NCBI GenBank assembly: GCA_958299035.1
Contig: CATQJL010000112.1
Span: forward strand, 16,592,880-16,656,879
DNA length: 64,000 bases
From: Cylicocyclus nassatus
Lineage: Eukaryota > Nematoda > Chromadorea > Rhabditida > Strongylidae
Direction of reading: 5' to 3'
The position numbers were made by a program, and so were the translations under genes. A model generated the notes under the pieces. The model made no database searches. It had not been told where the DNA came from and saw nothing but the letters and a program-made list of their open reading frames with translations. Each line of letters opens with the position of its first letter. Positions within the stretch are counted from its first letter, which is position 1. This document shows positions 52,301 through 61,174 of the stretch, piece by piece.

Positions 52301-55141
52301 TAAGAAACTTTCACAGATTTTTTTGGGCTAGCTGGCTGCCCTCCGCCATTTTCTGGCAGCAAACTCAAAATCACAGAATTTGAAACGCCATTTTCGAAAG
52401 CTTCGTTCTTGGTGGCGAATCATAGAATGTTATGCTTATACATCTATTATCAAGCGAGAACCTTCTATTATTCGCGGGATACTGAACCAGGACTTGGCAC
52501 GGGTGGTTTACGGGGCAAGCTGGATATCATCTCAGTATAAAAGGCAAAGGAAATGTTGTTTAAAAGAACCCTAGCCCCCCCCCCCAAAAAAAAACAGTCG
52601 CCTTCTCCCTTTATGTCACCTTTCAGCTTCTGTAGAGGGCGCAAATTCTCATCCCTGCCGCAACGGTCCCAACGTTTCCTGCAAAAACCAAAAATTTCCT
52701 GTTTCAACACGTTCGCCGGTTGAGCGCGCGAATTCAAATCGGCCCGAAATAAACAAAAGACTTGTTTACAGAGAGAAGAAAATGAAATGACATCAAAACT
52801 GATGTCTGGATGAGCAATGGGGACTTAGGACTATGCACGAAAAATTATGGAAAAATTATGTGAACTGAAAGCGTGGCAAACTTTGAGTTAGGTAGCTGTA
52901 AAAATCATAAATTTTCCTTCCTTCACATAATTTTCTCAATTTAACATAACTTTGTTCTACATCAAAAAACCTACAGCTGAGTTTTTTTAGTCTCCCTAAA
53001 CCCCTCTTCCTCGCCCAGTTACAGCACTCCAAATATATTGTATGGTGGCGGCAAGCCTGCTCCAAGCGCGACAGGGTGCACGCCGAACACAGCTTGCCGC
53101 CAATTCAGAAAACACTAACATTTTTAGTTCTTTTTTGTCTGTATAATGTTGTTTTATATTTTGTTTCATTATTTCTCGCTAACCGTTATGATCCATTCGC
53201 GATCGCGCCATAGGTGATGTCGTATTTTTGTGCCGAAGTCTACAGGGATTTCGTTTTTGAAAAATTGAAAAAGCCACCTCATGCCGAGCCCTGTACTGAA
53301 CTATGAATTCAAGTTTACTTTTTAAAAAGTTACTGAGTTTCCTTGGAATTACGCAAGAACTTCCGTGCCAACCTAATTTATACATCCGTTCTATGCACAT
53401 CAGCTCCAAAAATAACATTAAAGAAGAAAAACACACAACCACAGTCGACCCCGATTCGATATGCATCATGAAATAGAGACGACGAAGATGAAGAAGAACC
53501 TTGAAGATCAAGATTTCTCGCACATCTGCTTAAGCTCTTTACGTTTCAACATTAAACACTTATTCGCTCATAACCAAGCTGACTAGAAGAAATGGTGTCC
53601 TTGTGCTCATGTGTTTGATTTTGTTTACACTCCTGCTACTTGAAGAACTCCAATCATTTGATTCACATTCTGTACAAATGTTGTGAAAAGCACAATAAAT
53701 ACCATTCAAATGCTGGTAAGTATTAGGTTCTAAAGAAAGTTCTCGGGCAGTTTTGGAACATTTTCAAACTGTTTCTTGCACTCGGTCAAATTTTTACTGT
53801 TCAGTTTTTGCACTTTTTGTAGTAGAGGGCTTAGGCTTTGTAACAACCATTCTTTTCCTCAACGCCTAATCGTATTTGATCTAGATGATGCTAAGAAAGA
53901 AAACCTATTCAAGGGCTAAAATTTTGAAAAAAATTTCTTTCTATTGCCAACTGTTCGCCTAATCAAGCAGAGTCGTCTAACTCTTGTATTCAAATGAGGA
54001 GCCTGTCGACTACAAGTCCGCAGCTGCTCTTAAGATTTGCTGTAAGCGCACAAAAGTTACATTCCAACTTTCCTCTGACGGCAACTCTTTTCGCAGCTGG
54101 CGTCGATTCTGTGCGGATCGCTGCGCCTAGGTGATGGATCCAAAAGATGCGCGAGGCATTACCCAAAACAATATACGCAGCAATCAAAGATTTGGCTCGT
54201 TCCGTGCAAAAAGTGAAGGATTCCAAATCATTCACTCAGAAAATGGGGCATTTTCGAAATGCAAAAATGGCCAATTTTTCAAACTTTTTGGGAAGATTTT
54301 TTTGCAAGGGTTGCCCTACAGCCATGATTTATCCTATCAACAGCCTCGGTGGATTCCTGTATAGCTAGTTAATACGGGCCTCTCCAGCTCTCTTTGTGCC
54401 TGAGAAAATCATGCAGAACAGGATAATTTTCAAGTCGACCTTTTACCTTCTGCGATGCTTGAGGCCTGAAATGCAGTGCTGAAGACGTAATAAAATGCGC
54501 ATATCTTGTAGACAACACACGTTCTTTGCACCGGAATTTGCAACTCTCAAGAAGGATAAATCTGCATGAATTTATAGCCGTTTGAAGAAAAAATCCGCAA
54601 GTGCCCGGAACCTTTCTTTACAACTTAGTACGTATAAATCGAAAACATGGGTATGAGATGCATTCCAAAGATTTCCGAGGGAACAGCGGTAAGCGCAAGA
54701 TGCGTAGTTGATTATCACGACAACACTATGTCTCGTGCTAAAGCTCAGATATTCTCCCGGTCTGCATGAATGCGGGAGAGTACATTGTCTTAGGCAGTCT
54801 CTCGATCAAAATGCCGGTCCGGAGCTTCTCGCGAAAGATTTGATTAAGTCTCCAATCATTCTGCCGCCACATGAGTTTTCTATGCGCGCGAGTCAACCAC
54901 AAATATCTGAAGAGCCGCTATGTTTGTTTGAAGCAGATGATTTTGTGCATACTGCATTTTCACGTCTTCAAATTAGTCTACCGAGGCATCAGCTACTATT
55001 ATTGCCTCATTCAAAAAAGCGTCTAAAGAGAATTCATAAACCTACTTCCACTGTAAGTCACTGTTATCGAGGTATTTACATTTGATTACGCGACCGAATG
55101 TCCCTTCACCCAGCAGCGTGCTATCCAGATCGTCGACTTGA
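37245..55141 (-). CDS. TAK1 (MAP3K7)-like protein kinase gene, six exons found
   Basis: A cytoplasmic Ser/Thr kinase of the TKL group, by motif order closest to TAK1/MOM-4, which activates MAPK kinases and Nemo-like kinase pathways. Exons: 55046-55141, 50700-50881, 50525-50648, 48658-48855, 48493-48603, 37245-37347. Joined, they give 271 codons including the stop with no frame break. In order they carry LLGEGTFGRVIK, DVAIK (ATP lysine), LVREAKI (alphaC Glu), HRDLKLQN, CDFGT, MAPE, CDIYSFGIIMW and CWDDDPDVRP. The MT..KG in the activation segment keeps a Thr where TAK1 has its autophosphorylation site. Introns are 4164, 51, 1669, 54 and 11145 bp, all GT-AG. No start codon lies in the first found exon, so at least one 5' exon is missing. 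All catalytic residues are present and there is no long C-terminal tail. Transposons sit in the two longest introns. Confidence 0.85.
37518..38479. mobile_element. hAT-type MITE relative, interrupted, in the kinase intron flank
   Basis: The left end CAGTGGCGTTCCGAGAA and the right end CTCCGCCACTG resemble 3663-4816. The interior keeps AAAATGAAGATGCGTGG and TTTTTTGCGGGC words. A Mutator-type MITE (37537-37665) is inserted near its left end. The middle (37860-38400) is unrelated to the other copies. No matching 8-bp duplication. Confidence 0.5.
37537..37665. mobile_element. Mutator-type MITE U, copy 1
   Basis: The ends GCTAGGGGACGAATGCCG and GGCGGCTTTCGTTCCCCTAC are inverted, with inner GAGCCGCC-like and GGCGGC words. 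Same family as the clean copy at 59225-59359. The flanks share only GAGAAG, so the target duplication has decayed. Confidence 0.6.
38693..39458. mobile_element. MITE family Z
   Basis: The left end TAGGCATCGGACATACCTTA, CACGACTTCG, and the right end CGGAGTCGCCAAAGGTATGA, CCGATGCCTTA, are imperfect inverted repeats of about 35 bp. Resembles the AGGCATACC ends of the 17678-17937 family. No gene inside. Confidence 0.5.
40610..40685 (-). repeat. tRNA-like SINE head (weak)
   Basis: On the minus strand TAGCTGCATGAGAGG (box A-like, 40654-40668) and GGCTTCAAACC (box B-like, 40627-40637) have tRNA spacing. No acceptor stem. A plausible SINE promoter. Confidence 0.35.
41246..42161. mobile_element. mariner-type element, 916 bp
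   Basis: Ends TTAGGTTGATTCATAATTAA and TTAATTATGAATCAACCTAA, extended by TGCACGTTTT, with TA duplications (41244-41245, 42162-42163). The empty site is preserved in the opposite arm of element R (near 47040, CTAAATATACGTGCC inverted). No intact transposase. Confidence 0.8.
42460..42497 (-). ncRNA. Hammerhead-ribozyme-like motif, repeat A
   Basis: Read on the minus strand: helix I GGCCT, core CTGAAGA, an extra A, helix II GACG-AAAT-CGTC, core GAAAC, GTT, helix I AGGCC. Stem III would be only the self-complementary ACGT, which suggests a dimeric hammerhead. PLE terminal repeats are known to carry hammerheads. The extra A after CTGAAGA is atypical. Confidence 0.55.
42713..45254 (-). pseudogene. 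Penelope reverse transcriptase / GIY-YIG endonuclease, near-complete, frameshifted
   Basis: PLEs use this fusion of a telomerase-like RT and a GIY-YIG nuclease for target-primed insertion in the nucleus. The first segment (45254-44196, 352 codons, start MPKFISNKKLGALC) has the LSLGPSFSI block near residue 150 and SVSYKGGEFVVLPQ near 280. The second (44298-43519) has PVFYSLVKTHKL, GGPTDRISWFLNKIVNQLL, FNVVSLYTNV and CRYIDDCCVITSTQSE with an intact YIDD. The third (43636-42713) has WLPFLNVQIKL, a CRVQDCVVCPSGKVGDC linker and GVIYEIECVECSATYIGETG, so the GIY-YIG residues are intact. Frame changes occur near 44250 and near 43575. The second is a 4-base deletion relative to the copy at 45700. Probably inactive as it stands. 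Confidence 0.88.
45480..45517 (-). ncRNA. Hammerhead-ribozyme-like motif, repeat B
   Basis: Identical to the motif at 42460-42497, in the same orientation and just upstream of the coding copy. It would process a transcript that reads through the direct repeats. Confidence 0.55.
45547..46515 (+). pseudogene. 5'-truncated inverted Penelope copy, open 3' half
   Basis: An open frame of 322 codons begins inside the RT palm (MLSRMPLMYCRYIDDCC) and runs through the whole connector and GIY-YIG domain to ITNAF and a stop. It keeps GWLPFLNVQ intact where the minus-strand copy has a 4-base deletion. It ends earlier than the left copy because of a small deletion after ITN. It lacks the N-terminal RT and a promoter-proximal start, so it is not a complete gene. 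Confidence 0.85.
46760..46797 (+). ncRNA. Hammerhead-ribozyme-like motif, repeat C
   Basis: GGCCT (46760-46764), CTGAAGA (46765-46771), GACG/CGTC (46773-46784), GAAACGTT (46785-46792), AGGCC (46793-46797). Same sequence as copies A and B, in the orientation of the inverted partial copy. Confidence 0.55.
47951..48492. other. Kinase intron sequence without recognised element
   Basis: The plus-strand ORF at 48194-48400 and the ORF tail past the 48493 donor have no family signature. Nothing else stands out. Confidence 0.4.
48493..48603 (-). CDS. Kinase exon, C-lobe
   Basis: Acceptor ATCTCTTTCAG after a 54-bp intron, donor GC|GTATGT. Encodes LSPYQQERYYVILNVAENIL, then RPPELSCDPLLSRFYK. RPP at this position is typical of TAK1-type kinases. 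Confidence 0.8.
48658..48855 (-). CDS. Kinase exon with DFG and APE motifs
   Basis: Acceptor ATCTTTTCAG, donor CG|GTTCGT. Encodes LLLCNGFHTLKVCDFGTYTT, MEKGTLITMAPEVIRASKYY and CDIYSFGIIMWQIIAR. The Trp usually before MAPE in TAK1 is Thr here. Confidence 0.9.
48856..50524. other. 1.7-kb kinase intron; tRNA-like SINE head inside
   Basis: Contains a CG-rich patch at 49320-49440 (CGACGTCTCGCGGC and similar) resembling the CpG-rich MITEs, and a minus-strand tRNA-like block at 49679-49735 with box A TGGCGTAGTGG (49719-49729) and a weak box B AGTTGAGGGCC (49679-49689). The other ORFs are unsupported. Confidence 0.4.
50525..50648 (-). CDS. Kinase exon ending in the catalytic loop
   Basis: Acceptor GATATTTTAG, donor GTGAGTATC, separated from the previous exon by a 51-bp intron. 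Encodes YEVDHAISWLYQLSDAMSFF followed by HSKEQVHRDLKLQ. The Asn of HRDLKxxN is split by the next intron (AA|T). Confidence 0.85.
50700..50881 (-). CDS. Kinase exon, N-lobe (VAIK lysine, alphaC)
   Basis: Acceptor TTTGTTCCCAG, donor GTGAGTTTC. Encodes DVAIKYASSAYRRCALVREA, KIFYTYLKTH, then GIVMELMDCSLAW, the hinge region. The preceding 4.2-kb intron holds a Helitron (51289-51861) and a short MITE (51129-51254). Confidence 0.85.
51129..51254. mobile_element. Short MITE Y, 126 bp
   Basis: The ends CTGGAAGGCGGGGCTTTGTA and CACAAGCCCCGCCTTCCAG are inverted. The GC-rich core holds TCCCGCGCGCGTG. Lies in the 4.2-kb kinase intron. No coding sequence. Confidence 0.75.
51289..51861 (-). mobile_element. 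Non-autonomous Helitron in the kinase intron
   Basis: The minus strand starts TCTTATATATAAAGCTGAAT (51861) and ends CTAG (51289) with A/T flanks as expected. It has the CTGT cap, a subterminal GGCGGAGCCGGG and an internal palindrome in which GAATAGAAAATTCCATTTC appears inverted at both ends, with four GGGGGTAATCGAGCATGC-type blocks between. Confidence 0.8.
51862..55045. other. Kinase intron remainder, no recognised gene
   Basis: A C-run/A-run lies at 52571-52593. The rest is unique-looking sequence with ORFs that lack signatures on both strands. Confidence 0.4.
55046..55141 (-). CDS. Kinase exon with glycine-rich loop
   Basis: Acceptor TTCAATTGCAG, donor AA|GTAGGT. Encodes QVDDLDSTLLGEGTFGRVIK, then CKYLDNSDLQW. 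The donor choice matters: the earlier GTAAAT would break frame, while AA|GTAGGT gives W-K-DVAIK across the junction. A 33-bp piece at 55449-55481 (acceptor CTTTCTTAG, donor GTGAGG) would join in phase as an upstream exon but carries no ATG and is only a suggestion. Confidence 0.8.
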
Positions 55142-55574
55142 CTGCAATTGAATGATCTATAAAGCACAGATACACGAAGATGATGTAATTTGCAAGAAAA
55201 AAATGCTCGTTTTCTTGGCTAAAAGGCAGAATTAAACTTGCATTTCTTTAAGACAGTAAAAAAGTCCTTTCGAAGCATTCTGATAAGCGAAATGTTATAG
55301 CCTTGCTCCATGAAAAGCTGTTTTTAACGAAGATATACCCTATAAGAAGCGCCAAAACGTAATGACGGTACCAAATCTTCCTCCATCTTTGTGGGGTTGG
55401 GGGGGGGGGGGGGGGGGAAAGGTGGATATTCGACGTGCTGCACCTCACCCTTGACCCTTTGAAGTTCTGATGCAGCGTGAACTAAGAAAGAAGGATTGTA
55501 ATCGGCTCTAAATCACAATTATTCTTAGAAGTGTTCTTTCAGACTAAGCCGTTGAAACGGCACACGAGCGCCTG

Positions 55575-55686
55575 CAGAGTTGCCCGTGTGATAGTGCTGT
55601 GCCGGCGCGTGTACTCGCCCCAATCAATCAGATTCCAGCCAAAGTGAGAACAGTGGAGAACAATGGAGCTGGCACGGGCAACTCTG
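55575..55686. mobile_element. Short MITE with CAGAGTTGCCCGTG ends
   Basis: CAGAGTTGCCCGTG (55575) and CACGGGCAACTCTG (to 55686) form a 14-bp inverted repeat about 112 bp apart. The CAGAG start suggests hAT, but the 8-bp flanks do not match. Confidence 0.5.
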
Positions 55687-55720
55687 GACGAGCCTTAGGG
55701 TGCTATCATTTTATACAGGA

Positions 55721-56680
55721 CTAGCTGGCTTACCCGGCTCCGCCGTATCCGGACCAAACTTGGCACACATACACTTCGGGCCCCGGCGGGTATCACAGTC
55801 CACTTTTCGTTATCGATCGATGTCGATTTTACCGATTTTTATCGATTTTTTTGCAGAGTTCACCTACAGGGCTAGGAGTTGGCACAGGGGGGCAAGTGAG
55901 CATGGGGATTCCGAATACAATATTAGTTTTCAGAATTATCGATTACTTTTATTGATTTTATCGATTTTTTGTAAATTTTGACATGCGAGGCTGGGATTTT
56001 GCACAGGGGGGTAATCGAGCATGCTGATTACGAACACAGTATTAGTTTTCAGGATCGTCCATTACTTTTATCGATTTTATCGATTTTTTTCGTAAAGTTG
56101 ACCTTCGGGGCTGGGAGTTTGCACAGGGGGTAATCGAGCATGCAGATTACGAATACAATATTAGTTTTCAAGATCGTCCATTACTTTTATCGATTTTATC
56201 GATTTTTTGAAAATTTGAGCTAGGGGGCTGGAATTTGGCACAGGGGTGTAATCGAGCATGCTGATCACCCCCCTTGGGGATGATCAGCATGCTCGATTAC
56301 CCCCCTGTGCCAACTCCCAGCCCCGTAGCTCAAACTTTGCAAAAAAATCGATAAAATCGATGAAAGTGATCGATAATCCTGAAAACCAATACTGTATTCG
56401 GAATCCCCATGCTCGATTACCCCCCTGTGCCAACTCCCAGCCCCGTAGGTGAACTCAGCAAAAAAATCGATAAAAATCGATAAAATCGATATCGATCGAT
56501 GACGAAAAGTAGCCTATGACACCCGCCGGGGCCCGTAGTGTAAGTGTGCCAAGTTTGGTCCCGATCGGTTCAGAAATGGAATTTTCTATTCGGAACATAC
56601 GTATAGACAGACATACATACAGACAGACATACATACAGACAGACATACATACAAACAGACATTCAGCTTTATGTATAAGA
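55721..56680 (-). mobile_element. Long non-autonomous Helitron (960 bp)
   Basis: CTAG at 55721 after A, and the minus-strand start TCTTATACATAAAGCTGAAT at 56680 before T. The core contains several tandem and inverted units of about 120 bp, each with ATCGATTTTATCGATTTT and GGGGCTGGGA..TGCACAGGGGG words, meeting at a palindrome near 56270. Confidence 0.8.
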
Positions 56681-57336
56681 TGTCCTAAGAAAATGTGCAC
56701 ACTGTTTGATCGTTAGTAGTTAAGTTCCTTGCTTTGATATCTTTCGCTGACTTTTAAGTACCATTGGTACCATTCTTTAGAGCGAGGTTCAACTTAGACT
56801 TACAGTGTAAAGCAAATCAGCGATCGGTCTTTGTTTCTGTAGAGTTAGTAAGAACTTCCAGCATAAGGAACCATTGTGAATTATGTCATCTGACAAAAAA
56901 AAAATTTAAAAAATTTGAGAAATCGTGTAGTAGGGTGCGCGCAGGCAGATTCCACTACTCAAATTTTTACGAGTGTTTTAGCTTTTTTTTGACGGTGTAA
57001 TCACATTTCTGACAAATGCTGGGAATTCACGGTTTACGTGGGATAACTTAGAAAAGAAGCATCACAGTAAAGTGGAAGTTTTATATTCGAAATTAGCGGC
57101 TTCCATTACCATAGTACAGAAGTTTTTAACTTGTTTGGTTTTGTTCCGAGGCAGAATATGGCCTCCAATGGCCTAAAATCTTTATCGAAGTTCCTACTGC
57201 GATCCTACAATAACGAAGAGAGTTTAAGTTGAGCATTGCTCTAGAAAATGGTAACTAAAGATAGGCGAAAGACATCAAAGCAAGGAAGTTACTAACGATT
57301 AAACAATGTGCACATTTTTTGGAACACACTTTATAT
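56681..57336. mobile_element. Palindromic MITE, family Q
   Basis: The left arm AAAATGTGCACACTGTTTGA, TCGTTAGTAGTTAAGTTCC, returns inverted as GGAAGTTACTAACGATTAAA, CAATGTGCACATTTTTTGG. About 655 bp. It abuts a Helitron 5' end on both sides (minus-strand at 56680, plus-strand at 57340). Confidence 0.65.
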
Positions 57337-57337
57337 A

Positions 57338-57862
57338 AAGGTGAATGTGTCTGTATGTACGTATCGTCGAGTCATTGTAACTTAATATACGTAGTGCACC
57401 CCACACACGCTGACTGACGAACTGTGAAACTAGAAGGTGCTCATTTCCTATGATTTTTCCTTGTTTCTTTTGTTTTAGCTGGTTATATGTTAATCAGTAG
57501 AAGTGCCATCGCTAATAGATCTTAGTGTGCAATCTTACATATTAAGTTAAAAATGACTCGAGGTTATGTGCGAAACAGATATTTTTATTTCTGAACCAAT
57601 TCAGACCAGATAGATACCTGACCAGAAATAGAAATTTTTGTTTTTGAACCAATTCAGACTAGATTTTACACACATGCCTCGGGGCAGAAAGCGTGCCGTA
57701 GGCTACTTTTCGATATTGATTGATACCAAATTTATAAATTGTTTGCAAACTTTAAGCTATGGGGCTGGGAGTTAGCACGGGGGGGGGTAGTGAGCATGCT
57801 GATTACGAGTATAACAATCGTTTGTATTAACAGCGCCGGGCGGAGCCGGGTATGTCAAGTAG
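57338..57862 (+). mobile_element. Decayed Helitron
   Basis: Starts TATATAAAGGTGAATGTGTC with a CTGTATGTACGTA cap and ends GCCGGGCGGAGCCGGGTATG, TCAAGTAG, where CTAG has become GTAG. The middle has a duplicated TTTCTGAACCAATTCAGAC segment (57578, 57632). Confidence 0.55.
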
Positions 57863-58364
57863 TAGCCTATAATTCAGGCTAGTAGGTCTAACGGTAATTA
57901 GACTGTAGCTGAAAATATTGGTGCTCAAGAATTCCAGCTCTTCCCTCGGAAAAAAGTCTTTAATCTCATCGTGAAATAGTTGGGGGAACTATCTAGTCTA
58001 CCTTCGGCCCTCAGCATAGCCTCATTCGAATAGCACGCAGTTGGATCTAGTCTAAAGTTGGTCTCTGCTTCAACATTATGCAGGAAGTTCAAGCTGGTAT
58101 ATTGCATCTCAGCATTCCAATTCTTTCAGGTGAGGGCTTCTAGAGTGAAACTTCTAGCCCTCGTAGCCGTAAACTACTACTTCATAGCTACGCAAACGTT
58201 CCAAAAAACCGTTGAAAACAAATCTGCGAGATAGATAACATTTTCCACTTTTCCAAAGGGTCCTCCCTCCCAGAGAATCCGGAATTTCCAGTATTACTAG
58301 CTAGCACACTCGCCACCACCGCTGCGAAAATTCGGGGGGAGGGGGAAGGGTTTATTAGTACTAG
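57863..58364. other. No gene confidently recognised
   Basis: A minus-strand ORF (57925-58107) contains MLRAEGRLDSSPN, faintly like a BEL/Pao integrase lead-in, without other motifs. Confidence 0.3.
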
Positions 58365-58402
58365 CTGCCATACCCGGCTCCGCTCGGTTCAATGTATAAA
58401 AA
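58365..58402 (-). mobile_element. Solo Helitron 3' end
   Basis: ACTAGCTGCCATACCCGGCT, CCGCTCGG, matches the CTAG terminus of the Helitron family in minus orientation. The body is absent. Confidence 0.45.
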
Positions 58403-58729
58403 TGTTCAGATTCCATGTACGACTTTCGATGAACCTCGATATGATAGCAGTAGTGAAATGTCTGAGCCTCACCAAGATGATATAACGTTTCTAGGCTAAC
58501 GTTTTGGCCAGCTCGCCTTTAGAGCCCGTAAGTGAGTAACATATGAGGTCTACTCGCTCGACAAATTCCATCTTGCAGGAAGAAAACAAAAAGTTGCATG
58601 AAAGGACACCTAGGTCGAACAGCTCACCTTAAACTTGAGGTCGAGACCACGCACCCATCGAGTGACATGCAATGACCGACAAGGGAACGACACTTGGTGT
58701 CCGTGGCCTTTTGAGATGATGTTGTACAC

Positions 58730-59150
58730 CATTACACCCGTCTTGGAGTGCTGGTTCCGAATCTGACTTCCGTTTTTGCTAATCGTTTTTCTAAAAAAGT
58801 TATGAAGATTTTTGCACCAAGGGAAATATGGTCGAAATGCCAAAACCGCCGCTACGATGTGGTGTAGTGGCTAGTGCGATAGTCCCACAAATCAATGCAG
58901 TTTAGGTCGAGGCCTTTTGTGTTTTTCAGCTTTGCATTCCCTTGATCAATCTTCTTTGAAAGTTAGGCATACTCGAACGTATTGCTTTTGAGCGACCATT
59001 GATGCGAAAATCGTACATAACTTCTTTTAGAGAAACGATCAGCAGAAATGGAGGTCAGATTCGGAATCAGCGTTCCAAGGCGAGTGTGATAGTATACGTC
59101 TAATCTCAAAAGGCCACGGAAACCGAATATCGTTCCCTTGTGAGTGAGTT
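58730..59150. mobile_element. Relative of palindromic element R
   Basis: GGTTCCGAATCTGACTTCCG (58750) is mirrored by CAGATTCGGAATCAGCGTTC (59050). AATCTCAAAAGGCCAC and CGTTCCCTTGT match the right arm of R near 47060-47090. Contains the tRNA-like head at 58850-58925. Confidence 0.45.
58850..58925 (+). repeat. tRNA-like SINE head
   Basis: Box A TGGTGTAGTGG (58860-58870) and box B-like AGGTCGAGGCC (58904-58914, one base short of GGTTCGAGGCC) with tRNA spacing. The stems do not close. A SINE or tRNA pseudogene, not a working tRNA. Confidence 0.5.
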
Positions 59151-59164
59151 AGGGTTCCTGACTT

Positions 59165-59214
59165 AGGGCCGCATGCACTAACCTCCCCGCGGGGAGGTTA
59201 GTGCATGCGGCCCT
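59165..59214. repeat. 50-bp perfect palindrome
   Basis: AGGGCCGCATGCACTAACCT, CCCCG (25 bases) is followed at once by its exact reverse complement with no spacer. The centre is CCCCG|CGGGG at 59189/59190. It ends two bases before the target duplication of the next element. Confidence 0.95.
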
Positions 59215-59224
59215 TAGAGGGAAT

Positions 59225-59359
59225 GGGTAGGGGAACGAAAGCCGCCAATTTGAGCCGCCTCCGCGGACTGCTGGTCCTGAGACGACATGCAACCACATTG
59301 CGAAAGGACCAGTTGGCCGCGAAAGGCGGCTCAAACTGGCGGCTTTCGTTCCCCTACCC
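59225..59359. mobile_element. Mutator-type MITE U, 9-bp target duplication
   Basis: AGAGGGAAT is duplicated at 59216-59224 and 59360-59368. The inverted ends are GGGTAGGGGAACGAAAGCCG and CGGCTTTCGTTCCCCTACCC, about 35 bp with GAGCCGCC / GGCGGCTC inside. The 9-bp duplication points to the MULE superfamily. A second copy is at 37537-37665. Confidence 0.85.
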
Positions 59360-60465
59360 AGAGGGAATAGGTCACACCCGCATAAGTCGAAAAACGGCGC
59401 GAGCTCATTAGTTATGGCATGCACTCAACTTTTCCGTTCATCTGTGGATTTCTATTCGAAATCCAGGCCTCTAATTTTTGCGCGCCGCAACCTCTGTTTC
59501 TATAGAGAGACTTGACAATGGGACGTCGAATTCTGTGTTGTGAAGCTGCAGCTTATGATGTGTGCCTAGGGGTGTTGGAAAACTCTGATTTGCGCAACCC
59601 GTTCAAGTGTCTCTTCGACCGCAGGCACAGTGGTCTCTCTGTTTCTCCTATGTATTCAACCCCGCACAACTTGCAAGCAATCAGGTATATCACGCCAGAG
59701 CACATACAATCTCTAAGCCTGTTGGTAGTGCAGATGATGCAGTTTTTTGCTTCACCGGTTCTGCCGTATGCCTGTTGCAAACTAAACGTTGCCTGAGATT
59801 AGAAAGAGGAACTTCCACTACTCGCAGCGAAACTTGCAAGCCTGATTTTCGCACGCACTCTCTGATTTCGCTACTAAACCTATCTGATATGAACAGCATG
59901 CAGAATGATACCTTTTCTTTCTCATCAGGGAAATTACCAAGCAGTCTGCCGTTACAGCGTATTCTTGCGCTCCTACATGGAGTATCGATTTCCTGCCCTA
60001 TCTAAATGGCCTTTTGAACCGCTGCAGCTTTGAGATAGTCATCCGATGATACTGCTTTAGCCGTTCGCAACCCAATAACGCTTTGCTTTGTGCGTACAGG
60101 ATGCGCAGAAGAGTGAGGTATGAATATTTTCTGTAGTGTGCTTCATGTATCAGCTAGTCTTAATTTAGAAATGGAAGCCAGCCATTTTTTGGCTTTTCCC
60201 TGGTGAACGACTGCCGTGTTAAGTAGGTTGAAACAAACATCTATTTCTGCCTAAGTCGAACACACGATGAGGCAGTCATCGATGTAACGACAGTAGAGAG
60301 TAGGCGTGTTGCATAAAACTGGATGTTCTACTTTCGACATGATGGTAACAGCCAACACCGGTGCTAAGCGTCCCATAACAAGCCACCTGATCTGCCGGTA
60401 GTACTGCCCGGACAAACGAAATATTGCGCCATCGTCGCTGGATTGTGAAAACGTACAAGCTTATA

Positions 60466-61174
60466 TTAGGTTGGTGCAAAAGTTCGTTCGCACCATTTTC
60501 AAAAATTCATAACTCCTTAAATTTTTAACGAATTTGTACGCTCAAATTTTTTCTTAAGAGAGGAACTCATGCTCTTTGCATCTGTGCCTGAGCTGTTCGT
60601 TAATGTATACAAAGGAAGGAGATAGAAGCTTAAAACCAAAATCACTCAAAATTTGAATTTTTCGTGTAGGGTCATAAAAAATCGGAAACTTGCGATAAAA
60701 ATCGGAGCAGTCAGTATTGTAGGCTCTTTCACAAGCTCTTTCCAACGGTGCAAAGTTTGTGCCGATTGAGCGTGTCTGTTAAAAGTTATGATTTTCGAGC
60801 AAGCAATAGAAAAAGGCGAATTTGATTTATTTTGGCATTTTTCAGGGAATTCACAACTTTTCACAGAGACGCTCAATCGGCACGCTTTGCACCGTTGGAA
60901 AGAGCTTCTGAAAGAGCCTACAATACTGACTGCTCCGATTTTTATCGCAAGTTTCCGATTTTTTATGACCCTACACGAAAAATTCAAATTTTGAGTGATT
61001 TTGGTTTTAAGCTTCTATCTCCTTCATTTGTATACATTAACGAACAGCTCAGGCACAGATGCAAAGAGCATGAGTTCCTCTCTTAAGGAAAATTTTGAGC
61101 GTACAAATTCGTTAAAAATTTAAGGAGTTATGAATTTTTGAAAATGGTGCGAACGAACTTTTGCACCAACCTAA
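60466..61174. mobile_element. Palindromic mariner-type MITE, family C
   Basis: Ends TTAGGTTGGTGCAAAAGTTC and GAACTTTTGCACCAACCTAA with TA duplications (60464-60465, 61175-61176). The arms mirror almost to the centre near 60820 (for example GCTCAATCGGCAC, ACCGTTGGAAAGAGCTT). Inserted in PLE3 between the RT palm segments. The ORFs inside are mirror images and not genes. Confidence 0.85.

Noticed and set aside
57925..58107. MLRAEGRLDSSPN as a BEL/Pao retrotransposon trace
   Set aside because: Only a short resemblance. No zinc finger, integrase or protease motif nearby.
58850..58925. Functional tRNA gene
   Set aside because: Box A/B are present but the acceptor and anticodon stems do not pair, and box B lacks a base.
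60554..61086. Identical ORFs on both strands (CSDFYRKFPIFYDPTRKIQ)
   Set aside because: Mirror translation of the palindromic mariner-type MITE.
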